From contig MPNW01000013.1 of the NCBI GenBank assembly GCA_011800805.1, positions 493,386 through 557,385 of the forward strand: DNA of 64,000 nucleotides, given 5' to 3'. This DNA is from Hirudo medicinalis (lineage: Eukaryota; Annelida; Clitellata; Hirudinida; Hirudinidae). Below, in pieces: positions 12,401-23,553 of the stretch; positions within the stretch are counted from its first letter, which is position 1; each line of letters starts with the position of its first letter. Made by a program: the position numbers and the translations under genes. The notes below the pieces were generated by a model. That model did not search any database. It was not told where the DNA came from and saw only the letters and a program-made list of their open reading frames with translations.

Positions 12401-15400
12401 TCAAAAGATTGGCAATGCACAATAAACCTGTCGACACAGTTTTTATTTTATTTTTCCATACCGATGTTTCATCAGCTTATGTTTTGAAACGTTAAGTGGT
12501 GATAAACTCGTGAACTTAAATGGCTATCTTAAATTGGTTTATTTCAAGGTCTCTGAGGAATCGAGTGATGATGAAGAGGAAAAGGTAAGTTGAAAACTGT
12601 TTATGCTGGGGATACGTTTAAAACATATGCTTTTACTTACAGAGAGATAAAGAAAAAGAGGTTTGGAAAATGGCACTGAACGATAGTTTAAATTTATTAA
12701 TTCATTTAGCAATTTATTAATTATTTCATTATTAAATCTTAAAACGTTTTCCTTCAGGGGGCATCTTCGAGTGACGAAAAGCCTGAAAAGAGTTCCTTAA
12801 AGGCAATGATAAAAAAATAATTCAATTTAAAATTATGGAACAATTAAAAAATAAACATATTTTATAGAATATATTAGAGAACAATATTTTGAGATATGTC
12901 TAAGTGATTCAATAATGTCTTTGAATCGAATTTTGATTTTAGGAAAGTTCATCCGAATCGTCATCCGACGAAAAAGAAAAGAAAGAAGTTAAGAAAGAAG
13001 ACATTAAAAAAGTATTTTATGATTTAGAGTAACAAGTTGTAATAAAATACAACAAATTTAACATTATGATGATATGGCGCTATATAAATGAAGTACATTT
13101 AAACATGAATTCATTCTTTATGCATATAATGACTAATTTGAATGTTAATCAGCTTTGAAATAGAATATCATGAATTATGATTTGCTTCAGAGTAATAACT
13201 ATTATTAAATTAATTCCAATTGATTTAATGGATTTTCAGGATCCGCCCTCTTCCTCCTCTTCCTCATCGTCGTCGTCGTCGTCATCGTCATCGTCATCAT
13301 CGTCTGAAAGTGAAAAGTCGGACGATTCTAAGAAAAAAGCAAAAGGAGCTGAATTAACTAAGGTTTGGCAACATTCGCATCAATTACAATTAAGGCTTTG
13401 ATGTTATAAATGAAATGCAATTTTGTTTTAAATAATTTTCCAAACTTTCAGACTATGCTTATCCAGATCAATTAATCCTAACAAATGGTAAAAACTCTGC
13501 AGTGAATTATTTTTATTGTAGGCAAAGAAATCATCTTCATCATCCTCATCGTCTTCATCTGAGAGTGATGACAAAGAAGATTCTAAAAAAAATCTTTTGA
13601 CCAGTGTTAGTAAATCTGAGTCTGCAGTTGCTTCCAAAAAACCCACAACACCGGCCACCAAAAAAGCTGATCCGCCACCGACCAATAAAAAACCCGAGCC
13701 ACCAACAACCACCAAAAAACCCGAGCCACCATCAACCACCAAAAAACCTGAGCCTCCACCGGTTACCAAAAAACCTGGTCCACCACCGGCCACCAAAACA
13801 CCCGAGCCACCATCAACCACCAAAAAACCTGATCCACCACCAACCTCCAAAAAACCTGGGATTCAAAAAGAGGTAGAAATCTAAATAATAAATATATAAG
13901 TACATATTTTAACTTAATTTTTCTACGAGCAGATCAAATCTTCATCTTCTGAAGAAGAAACTATTCCAAAAACAAAGAAATCCGAGGTTGGTATCAAATC
14001 ATCCTTGACGTTAGTTGATTTGCACAGCCGCGATAAGGCTTCCGAGCGGTTTTTATGAAGTGCGCATTTTACCGATAACGACGCAAACAGGCTTGTACTT
14101 AAGTTTTTAAGACTTGGAATCATGTGTGGTGATGAAGACAACATACATACAATATACAGTAACAACTTTGCAGCAAAAATGACTTTGGAGGCAGTTTTGT
14201 CCTATATCAAGGTGTCTATGTTAAACTAACGGAAATAGTAAACCCATACAAATTGATACACAAAAGACAAGTTGAACATTTGTAAGAAAATATTGAGCTA
14301 TTATTACAATTTATTTAAAGAAGGAGATAGAAATTTGTTGAGTCCTTTCTGAGTCCTCTTGCCTTGAAAACTGGATAATTGATATATCTTCCAAGGAAGG
14401 TGTTGAATTGGCATAGAATAATAGCTCGTATGTCTTATTCTAAGCTTCTTGATGGGAAATGCAATTTAAGACCCTTCATCTTATGAAACAAATTCTTGAA
14501 ATGAATTCATTTTGCCTTCATCTACTATCAGCATTTGTTTGGAATCCACATTTTGAGATTTCCAAATAACAAATGGGATTAACTTGCTGCCAGTTTTTTT
14601 TTCTTTGTCTTTGTTTTTTTTAATGCCACGTTTGTTATCATCTTTTGTTAACTCGGATGGCAGCAACTTATAGAAAAGTGTAGTTTCATCCCAGGGACAT
14701 CTTCCTTGAAGTAGTCCTTGCAGAGATGTTACACCTTACATTTCCAATCTGCAACGGTGTCCGCAGGTACTTCATTATTATCACAATTAAAAATCGAAAA
14801 CTTTATATTATTTCTCTTATTGAGTGACTTTTATTTTATTGAGTGTATTTTATTCCAGCCATCCATTGCTTGCTGTAAATAACAATTTAATACCTTGTTA
14901 AGAAGTTGTTGGGATAAATATTCTTTGACACTAAGTTTTCTCTATGAATAATACAGTGCATTTATGAACTAGCATAAAAAGAAGCATTTATGGATTCACA
15001 TCTTTCTTAAATTTTAAGCATTTTTTCTTGTCCATCACAACAAGATCACGGTTTTTTATAATTTATGGACACATTTCGTTTGTTTGAAAGATGAAAGTGA
15101 AAAACACTACCACTATGCCAACATAAAGTGCAGATTTTAGAATTGCTCCCTAAAAAATTCAAATTGACCCTCTATGGGAGAAACAGTGCCATAGATACTG
15201 TTTTCTCTGTAACAGTATTTCCATATTTGCCGTTTTTACTATGCAAAGCATACATAACGAAAATCCTAAGCTTGACAATAAATGCTTTTCTTGAACAATG
15301 GAGCATGAATAAGTCGACTTAAAACTTAAATGGGGAGATCAGAAACTTTTCCATTAATGTGTTAAAGCATACCAACTGCCACCTAATTATTTTGATGTGC

Positions 15401-17699
15401 TTTTGTTCATGGATAACTAAAGAAAGAATCAAGTTCATCATCAAGTTCATCATCATCATCATCATCGTCATCTGATGAAGATGAGAAAATTCCTCCAAGC
15501 GCAGCAAAGAAAGATGATAGAGCCAAAGCAGTAAGTCAATTTCAGCTATCTGTAATCATCTTGTAATCTCCTTAATAGATCATAATTTTTCAGAATTTTA
15601 TTAAATTTATTTTAATCCACATAAACTTACTTGAAAACTTCTCAAGTTTACGGACCCTCGGTTTATTTAAATATTTTAGTCCTATTCAGTATCACCTCGA
15701 TGGTTTTTGGCTTGTCTTTTGTATTCATAAAATGGAGCATCACTAGCCAGAGTCCAGCAGAAGTCCGCAAGCATTGATGGGCTCCATTGCTTTCTTAACC
15801 ATCGTAGTTATATGACGCTTTTGTGATGTAAAATTCATTTCACCACAAACGTAGCAAAAATTATCTGACCTGTTTATACAAGTACGAGGTATCTCTATTC
15901 ACTGTATGTATTTTTTTAAGTCACACACATATTAAGAAAGGACGACAATATGATTTCTAGGAATAGAATAAAGCTATTTGTATATTACATATGATGCAAT
16001 ACCATTTTATGGTATCTTATTCTTACATCATACATTATAACTCGTGCACTAAATGTCTAGCATATCTTGAAAACTATAGCCACATATACAATTTTAAATA
16101 TCATTTTCGTAATCAGTGACACAAATTTAATAATATATGACCACATAGGCTTGCAGGCCGAATGGGTTGTGTTCATGCATGCGGTCGTAATAGCAACAGT
16201 CGTAATGTGTCGTGTTCGCAACCCAGCCTGCACCGCCAGGGAGCGCCCTCGGGTAGGGGCGCTATATAAATGGTAGATCGACTAAAAAGTGCCTTCACAT
16301 CCCATTGGGATACAAAAGACACTCAAAAGATCGGCTAAATACAAAATACAAATACATTAATTTCTGAAGCATTTTGCTTGTTCACCAGTTGAAAAGGTTA
16401 CAAACACTATACAATTTCCTATAATATATCCATTAACAAATTTTTACAAGCTTCTTCAAAAGAACTACATTATAATATTTCTCTGCAAAATTATATAACT
16501 TATATTTTGGTTTAACATCCCTGACTCGCTTTATTTTCTTATTTACTGTTTATTTTCACTGACAGATAGATATTTATTTATACATTGACCCTTCCATTTG
16601 TTGAAAATAAAATAAGTCAGCATGGGATGACCCCTCGATGCAATATTACACGTCCGCGTATAAAAACAAAAGAAAAACTCACAAGATAAGCAGGATGACT
16701 CCAAACAAAGTTAAGCTGAAACACTTCGTCATCTTAAAATTCGTCCCTAAAAATCTTAAAAATTAAAACGATGCGTGGTTTTATAAGCGATCGAGACAAT
16801 TTCTTCAAGTCTTCTATTTCTGCAAGTGTTTGAAAAATGAAATGTTTTTTTAAAAAACATAAACCTGTGATTAACTTCATTTTAGACTAAAGAGTCATCA
16901 TCGTCATCTTCTTCATCGTCGTCATCATCTTCATCTGATGAAGACGATGATAAACCAACAACAAAGACAGTGAAGCCTGAGCCTGAGAAAAAAGTGAGTG
17001 AATAAGGCTCATTAATGCTAAAGAAAGTAAGGGCTGGCTTTTTTTTTAACACCAGGATGAGGCAAAAAAATCTTCCTCCTCATCATCTTCCTCTTCATCT
17101 TCTTCAAGTTCTGACGAAGACTGTGGCACAAAAAAACCTGATATCAAAAAGGTTCTTTATTTCACCAAATTGATTACTAAATGTTAAACGTTTTTAAAGT
17201 TGTAAAAGTATTTTCAATAATTTTTGTTAAAAATAAGGTATATAATTATATAAACACCATACTAGGCCAGAAATATGTCGTCCCCAATATGATATAAAGG
17301 GTTCGGCAGCACGGATTCGAACCCCTTTGCGGCAGCACCGTCTTAATCATCTTTAGTTATGAAACGGACTTTAATCTAAAACAACATGTTCTAGTAAAAA
17401 CTAACAATTATTATTCACTTCGATAATTTTTTGTTGGAAAACACAGAAAGCATCATCGCCATCGTCGTCGTCATCATCATCATCATCATCTTCGTCCTCT
17501 TCTTCATCTGATGATGACAAGAAGACTCCAGTGCAAAAGTCTGGGGCCAAGAAAAAGGTGATAAAGTATTTTAAAATGTAGTCAAATGCAGATAATTCTA
17601 CGTATATAATTTATAATGTATATATATTTATAATATACCGTGCGATTAATAAAATTAAAACTAAAATTTACTTTTAGAGACGGAGACTTATGAATCGCA

Positions 17700-17737
<38 letters not shown>

Positions 17738-18033
17738 TATTTCATTAGATTATTATCTAACCAAAGACAACCCTATTTTCGGAAGAACCTTATGTTATGC
17801 TGCTACAAATATTTGATGGCGTATTAGATAATTATACATTTACCACCTAACTTTATTGGTAACAATGAATGCAATGTTACATTTTAATTTAATAAATATA
17901 ACATCTGTGATTATTGAGAAATAAATATTTTTAATAAATGACTGATGTGTTTGTGATAAATAACTTAGAAATTAATATATGATCATTTCGTTGACAGCAG
18001 TCTTCGTCGTCATCAGATTCTGACAGTGATTGA
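9479..18033 (+). CDS. sh3bgrl-like: SH3BGRL-family thioredoxin-fold protein with long Ser/acidic/Lys tail
   Basis: Eighteen exons, all phase 0 at both borders: 9479-9523, 9753-9941, 10239-10349, 11628-11672, 11952-11996, 12139-12216, 12549-12584, 12643-12660, 12758-12802, 12943-13011, 13240-13362, 13522-13872, 13933-13986, 15423-15530, 16886-16993, 17056-17151, 17447-17557 and 17998-18033, giving 555 residues. Exons 1-3 (residues 1-115) align along their whole length with human SH3BGRL (114 residues): MVVKVYLS against MVIRVYIA, then KKQDYITWLLESKQIEHE, ERKFMREN and LPPQIFNDSTYVGDY. This fold is thioredoxin-like, but as in the family there is no CXXC. Exons 4-18 add about 440 residues. Each exon repeats one theme: a Lys/Glu start, a run of 5-20 serines, an acidic DEDD or ESDD patch, then a Lys-rich end. 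The profile resembles heavily phosphorylated proteins such as NOLC1. Vertebrate SH3BGR carries a Glu-rich tail in this place. The start has an in-frame TAA 15 bases upstream. Exon 9 needs a GC donor. Confidence 0.82.
12296..12430 (+). repeat. SINE 3' part in SH3BGRL-like intron
   Basis: Only the 3' half is present: a box B-like gttcgcaaaccagcctgc, then ggcgctatataaatgg and the tail (aagcactcaaaagattgg) shared with the copies at 16151 and 63594. Confidence 0.7.
13076..13096 (+). repeat. SINE tail fragment
   Basis: A 21-bp remnant (ggcgctatataaatgaagta) identical in style to the 3' end of the copy at 61471-61650. Confidence 0.45.
13666..13860 (+). repeat. 27-bp coding tandem repeat (Lys-Lys-Pro-Glu-Pro-Pro type)
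   Basis: Inside exon 12 of the SH3BGRL-like gene about seven units of nine residues follow each other, pattern KKPEPPTTT with variants such as KKPGPPPAT and KKPDPPPTS. The codons vary between units, so the repeat is not a recent slippage product. Confidence 0.85.
14200..14470. repeat. Dispersed repeat, copy 1 (second at 63065-63380)
   Basis: Shared blocks in the same order are atgttaaactaaggaaa-like sequence, ttgatacacaaaagacaa, a ttgtt...ctttctgag block and gcttcttgatgggaaatg. The copies differ by many substitutions and indels. The copy here abuts a pogo/Tigger-like coding remnant, so it may be part of the same element. Confidence 0.55.
14480..14760 (-). pseudogene. Decayed pogo/Tigger-like transposase fragment
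   Basis: On the minus strand the frame gives WDETTLFYKLLPSEL, then a Lys-rich stretch and KLIPFVIWKSQN. This resembles the segment of Tc5/pogo/Tigger (DDE_1) transposases around the second catalytic aspartate (DETGLFYKLLP and LPLVIGKS). Upstream codons (DTVADWKCK) also fit but lie in another frame, with stops between. It is a short, inactive relic inside an SH3BGRL-like intron. Confidence 0.65.
15531..16885. other. SH3BGRL-like intron with SINE/composite repeat
   Basis: No coding sequence is visible in this 1.36-kb intron. The right half is occupied by the composite repeat at 16151-16510. Confidence 0.6.
16151..16510 (+). repeat. Composite SINE-headed repeat, copy 1
   Basis: The first 130 bp are the tRNA-derived SINE head (box A ggccgaatggg, box B gttcgcaaccc, then ggcgctatataaatgg). 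The following 200 bp (aaaaagtgccttcacatccc, gataca..agacactcaaaagatcgg, tatccattaa, gcttcttcaaaagaac, ctctgcaaaattatataa) recur in the same order at 63690-63880. Confidence 0.75.
17285..17345 (-). repeat. tRNA-like box B fragment
   Basis: On the minus strand a ggttcgaatccgtgctg segment is seen. A similar acgaatccgtgctg lies at 19860-19880 and a related one at 26645-26700. Probably fragments of a second tRNA-derived repeat. Confidence 0.35.
17707..17736. repeat. (TA)n microsatellite
   Basis: About 15 uninterrupted TA units in the last SH3BGRL-like intron. Confidence 0.9.
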
Positions 18034-18328
18034 CCAAAGCCCAATGTTTTGATGACACAAGACGATTTAAACTTGGTATTTCATATTTCGAAGTCATCAA
18101 TAAATTATACAATAACATGTAATTATAATTCTGTAATAATTTTTTGTGGGTCAAAGTTGCTCATCAGACAAATAGTAATAACTACAATACATTTCTTACA
18201 GTATCTGTTGAGATTTTGCTTGCTTTGTAATAAGAAAGTTGTTCTAGTGGAAGAATAATTTTTTCATATTTTATTGTTTTATGATTAAGAATGATTTCTC
18301 TGTACGATTTTATAAATCTTCTGATGCC

Positions 18329-18334
18329 AATAAA
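18329..18334 (+). terminator. Poly(A) signal AATAAA of the SH3BGRL-like gene
   Basis: A canonical AATAAA lies about 300 bases after the stop at 18031-18033 on the same strand. It is the first good candidate and implies a short 3' UTR. Confidence 0.55.
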
Positions 18335-18539
18335 ACTTAAATATAACAAGGAAGCATTTCTTTCACGTCCGATTCGAGGCCATTCTCCTGAAAAAGTAAA
18401 AATCTCATAAAAATGACTTCATATTTTTTGAGAATGTTCATTTCGTGAACAAATGATTATGTTTCAACTAATAGCTCTGATATTACATGAATTTAATTCA
18501 AAAACTCTAAATGTAGAATTTTAAAGGCCGTGGAAACTG

Positions 18540-18785
18540 AGGAAAAGAGTATACAAATAAATAAATAAATACAAAGCTTTAAACATTGAGTGGAACAGTG
18601 AGTAGGATGATGGTAATAGATTGATAATAGTCGGATGATAGTAGCTTGATGATGATAATTGATAACGACTGATTTTAAGAAAGTAACTAAAAAGATAAAA
18701 AATTATGATAAATAGAAAATGGGCGTACCTTTTCAACAGACCTTGTTTAAAAGTCAAATAAATAAATAAATAAATAAATAAATGT
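18540..18785. repeat. (AAAT)n microsatellites
   Basis: Two short AAAT arrays are present (about 18556-18573 and 18754-18782) in the spacer after the SH3BGRL-like gene. Confidence 0.8.
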
Positions 18786-19071
18786 AAACCAAACTTATTG
18801 AGTCACGAGTGAAATAATAGAAAAAATAGGAGCAAAGGAATTTAATTCAAGAGAATCACATCAACTCAGCCACTATAAAAAATGCAGTCAAGAAGATTTT
18901 ATTATGTCAGATTTTATGTTATGAAATATTTGCAAGCATATTTTTATTGCATTAATTGGCTCTGTAGTGAGTTGCCACTTTAAAAAAATTCTTTTTGTTA
19001 TTCAGAAATTCTACCTTCACCTAGTTTTCCATATGTTCAACAGTAAATGAACCCTTTATTCCGTTTCAGAT

Positions 19072-22000
19072 ATCAGTCGAAGAATCACCGCATCTCCATA
19101 TCACGACCTCGCATTGATACAGATTGCTGAAAGGCAGATGAATGAACCATGTAATAAGCTCAGAAACCAAGGTGTAGTCCCGTAAATTGACGGCGGGTTT
19201 CTCTGGACATTAGAGAGAGCTCCACATAATTTTCAGTTGTCTAGCTCAATCCAGGATGACTGTGTTGTCATCTAAGATCATCTTAAGCTTCATTATATGT
19301 TGATTAAAAGTGATGCGTTACTTCCATTCTACTCAGCATCGTGTCAATGTGTATGTGATGTGGATGTGGGCATGTGAAATCACATCGATACTCCGCATTT
19401 GTCTTTTAGAAACTATTTCGTTTAGCCTTGACTTTTAGCTTTAGTTTATGTAATTCTTAGAGATTTTCCAACAATTTTTCAAATTAGTGATGTCACTGGA
19501 CGACACTGCCTTTCAGCACCACTGTCCCAGAGTATCCTGGGACTATCTTAACATCTCCAAGTATTTGTTTTCCTGTTCACTATGACATAAACCAATAATA
19601 TGTTTTTTTTTATTGTGTTAGGTTTTTCTCTGTGAACTTAATTTTTTATTTAAGCATAAAATTAAGCATTTTATTTCCATCTTGAGCAATGTATTATTTT
19701 GTTTGAACTTCAGCTTTTTCTGATTCTTTTTGACACTTGGCGAACAAGCATGCAATGTGTGTGAATGTATTTATTATTATTAATTAACATTAATTAATTA
19801 ATTAACACATTAACGTCAATTACATAGTCAGATGATGGGGGGGTGTCCCACAACGGAGTACGAATCCGTGCTGTCGTGGTTGGCCACGAAACTGTTTGCG
19901 TTCCGACTAACCGCCGGCAGGTCCTGTTACGGCCAGCTCAGATTACCGATAAAACACAAACTAATTTTAAACTTTAATTTAGATAACCGAAACAAATGAG
20001 TGTGATGAAGTAATATTGCCAAAGATCAAAGTTGGTTTAATGTTGATATCACAAGAGTTTGATTTGCAGGTAAATGACTAATGCGGGTTACCTTTTTTTG
20101 CCTTCACTCGAGTCGACGTTACACCTTTAAATGTCATCATTCATCAAACTCAGAGACGTAGCTAGGGGTTTCGGCGCCCTCCCCATAGCCCTTTAACTGA
20201 TCAAACTTTTAAAGTTTAAAGCCAATGTTTAAAGCATCTAAGTCGTTTTACAAAGTTTACACCTCAGATATATGTAATTTCGCTATCAAACTAAAACATT
20301 GAAAATTCTTAAGTTTTTTTTTACTAAGTTTCTATTTTTATCAGTCGAGCTGTTTTTATACTTGATTTTCCTAAATATTTCGTGATAGTCGGTTTAACTC
20401 ACCAACTAACTATTTATGAACTATTTATGAAGGCGTTTTGCAGTTTAGCTGGAATTAAATAAATTCTTGATTACTTGCTAATTGCAAATTGAATGCATCA
20501 TGATCAATGTTTAAACATCGTAAATATGTAAATTCAAGAATTTTATGTGAAATAGTTGAGTCACTTTTTACCCAGTAATTTGTTGAGGTCTTGAACCTTG
20601 ATGTTCGACCTATTTTTTTTTATGTAGACTGTTTTTGTTTATTTAACTTGTTCAGAACATATCGGAATATATCATAATAGAATATCATCTTTGACACAAA
20701 CACTTCTTTGAGATTTTAACAAAAACGTTTTTTATTATTATTTAACGAATCATAAAATGGCTTAATATGCACATCGCACATTACTCCAAGTAAGTTGATG
20801 CTTCTTGGCTCATCACTTATCACTATGGAAACGTTATCAAAACATTCATCATTCTCGCCCCTGTGAGTCAGAAAACATTGTTTAGGTTTTTCTTCGAAGA
20901 TTCTCAAAAGTATAAGTATTTAATTTCTTGATTTGCTTTAGTAAATATTCCTAAGATCTAGGTATCAAAAGACGGTGACGTATTAATGATTCTTCATTAT
21001 GCAAACATACAAACTGGTTAAAATTTACAAAAAAAGCATTTAATGACATTTAAAATCAGTAATTCAAATAATTTTTTCTTTAATACCATTATCCCTACCA
21101 CAAGTCCCTGCTTAAAGGCGAAATAAATAATAAAATTAAACCGTGTCCAATAGAAAAAACTGTTTAAAGAATCTGCTTAATGTCTGCCGTAAAAAAGTAC
21201 TTTACCTTCGGCCATAGTGCGTCAGCATCGGTTTAAATCAAGCGCAAATTTTGTTGACTTAATGATTCAAATTTTCTGAAAAAAATATAAATGCAGTTTA
21301 AACACTTTTTCAAACTAGAATAGATCTAATCTAATGTCCGCTCATCACTAAACAAAAAAAAAACGACCTATTGTCATAACCATCGCCGATGTTGTAAATT
21401 CACTTCAGAGGTGAATTACACACAAATTAAGCGGCAATTTATTCAATTTGTCTGAAGTTAATGCATTGTATGATTAGATTATAAATTGAATTATTTTATG
21501 GTTATGAAACTCCAGAAGCTGCATAAAACAAAGTGGTTTGTCAAAATTTATCTACTTTATAAACTTATTTATTTACCTATTTATTTATGAGATTCATTTT
21601 TTTTGTGTTTCAGAACAAAGACTCAGTAAATTTCAGTGATATTGCGACTAAGTACGTTTTTGATGATCTTCAGCGATTACTAAGCAACAAGGATATGTTG
21701 GAGAATTATTAAATAATTTTGCACTTAACCTATGATCCCATATCTGATGAGGAGAGATCACAAGTGAAAGAAAAAGCGAATATCGCATTCAGCAACTACT
21801 GCGATGAAAGTGAAGGAATGGGTGAAGAAAAGAAGCAGAAATTAGTGATAATCAACAGACATTTCGATAAAGATGTCGATAAGTTCAGCTAAAAAAAACT
21901 TCCTTTGTCATTGTCAGTTAAAGAAGGAAAAGCACGTAATTAATTTAAGAGCATCATTTGTGCAAGTTTCAAATGTTTAATGTCACTTCAAAGAATCGGC

Positions 22001-22080
22001 AAAACAGACTTAAAGAAGTTAATTGAAACTGTTTGAAGAGATATTTGCGGCTTGTAGTGATGAAAGTGAAACTAATAGTA
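19072..22080 (+). pseudogene. Decayed spliced gene of unknown family
   Basis: Three exon-like blocks can be joined in one frame. The first, 19072-19176, has an AG acceptor and codes for ASPYHDLALIQIAERQMN and more. The second, 19982-20070, codes for ITETNECDEVILPKIKVG and further, ending LQ before a GT donor. The third starts at 21614 and reads NFSDIATKYVFDDLQRLL and beyond. The third block meets a TAA (21710-21712), then continues in the same frame for about 60 more residues with coding character (DPISDEERSQVKEKANIAF). It meets another TAA near 21890 and further coding-like stretches up to 22080 with more stops. Amino-acid composition and frame persistence argue for a former protein; the stops argue that it is dead. 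I do not recognise the family. It could be a lost neighbour gene or an old element. Confidence 0.4.
20716..20907 (-). other. Small minus-strand ORF, unrecognised
   Basis: It encodes 63 residues with mixed, protein-like composition (FDNVSIVISDEPRSINLLGV). It lies in an intron of the decayed plus-strand gene. No acceptor or donor pair or family could be fixed; chance or a transposon relic are both possible. Confidence 0.2.
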
Positions 22081-23539
22081 GTCGTAAGGAATATACTTGT
22101 TTCCTTTTATTGCTGATAGCAATATCACGAAAACCTCGAAAGTGAGTGCTGAGTCAGAGGAATTTATAAATAAACATTATCTCGTTGCTGATGATAGAGA
22201 GAAATTATGGCGATGATGATGATGATGAGGCAACCTCCCTTGCAATATTTTCAAAACTTTCAAACTCCTATTTTGGGTGCAGCCTATGCAGGCTTGAGTG
22301 AATCATCATCAACATCATTATAATTATTTGACTGAACATTTGAGAATTTTATATTGGAAAAAAACTTGTTGGAATTGTTTGTAAGCATTTCTGCTGATGC
22401 AGTCTGGATATCCGATGGCTACAAGTAAAATGTTTGGGAAAGGTCTCTGATTAACAATTTAACAATTAACAGATTAACAATTTAATGTGACATTAAAGCT
22501 TCAGGATGTCATTGTTGATAATGTTATTGTTAAGTAATCTTTATTAATTTACGTTATATGTTGCAAATAATACCGTTGGAAGGATGAAAATTGGTGCGAT
22601 ATTCTACTGAAACAATCCGTCAAGAACATTTAAGAAAAATAGTCCTTTAATTTTAAGAATTGAAGAGAATTATAATATCTTTTTATCACGTGTCGTCACA
22701 TATTAATAAATAATTGCAACAAGATAGCAATAGCGTTTTCAGATGGTGTTTATTTAAACTTTATTAATATTAATTCTATCAAACCTATATTTTTAAGCAC
22801 AAACATTTCAAACTGATGTGAGAAACATTTGGCATTCTGCATTTGACACTTGACACGCCTTGAAATAAAATTTGTGTAAAGCACCTTAAAGAAATGGCTG
22901 CTTTTTAACAACATCCTGATATCAAGAGCAACTGTAGGTATCATGAGCAGTAATCATCAATTTGAGTAACTATCGTGATAATGATATCAGGAGCAATTAT
23001 CATCATCAGTACTATTCCACATGTCTGAGGAAGCGCACGGTTCTCGTTGAAATAAAAACGCCTTTCGCAACTCTGCTCCCAAACAGATTACCATATTTTA
23101 GTTAAAAGTTGGGAAAACACTCGTGTGAAAGTGCGCCTTTAGAAAATTTAGCTGTTACTTTAGCAAACCTTTCTCAAAATGTTTCTAATTAATAAATATT
23201 GAAAGCTTGAACAATTTCTTAAAAATTGTCACTATTTCTCCAATGATTTTATGACAACTTGGACAGCACAAAATTTAGACAGATATTCAAAATATACCAG
23301 GTTTGGCTCTGATTAGCGGTGAGTCTAAATTCTTGAATTTGTTCTGTAACTTAGATTTTAAGAAACAAGTTTGATTTATCAATAGTAATGATCGCCAGCT
23401 AACATTAACATTGGTGACTTTTTTATGTCCTGCACACGATAAAACTTTGAGTTTTAGCCAAGTCCTAATGATAAACACTAATTTATTCGTTAATCAATCG
23501 TTAGTGTGTTTCCATATTCCAACGTACTTAATTTTTCCC
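22081..23539. other. Spacer before the coiled-coil gene
   Basis: AT-rich sequence with short GAT and CAT repeats (near 22217 and 22303). I see no gene. An AG acceptor-like ttttcccag at about 23532-23540 precedes the coding exon of the next gene, so an untranslated first exon may lie here. Confidence 0.35.
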
Positions 23540-23553
23540 AGTGCTGAAACACG

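Larger units (their letters stand above)
13987..15422. other. Large SH3BGRL-like intron with transposon debris
   Basis: Intron between exons 13 and 14. It contains the pogo/Tigger-like remnant at about 14480-14760 and a segment at about 14200-14470 that is repeated in diverged form at 63065-63380. Confidence 0.65.

Noticed and set aside
13428..13850. Minus-strand ORF rich in Gly, Val and Phe opposite the Pro/Lys repeat
   Set aside because: It is the antisense shadow of exon 12 of the SH3BGRL-like gene; the repeat keeps several frames open.
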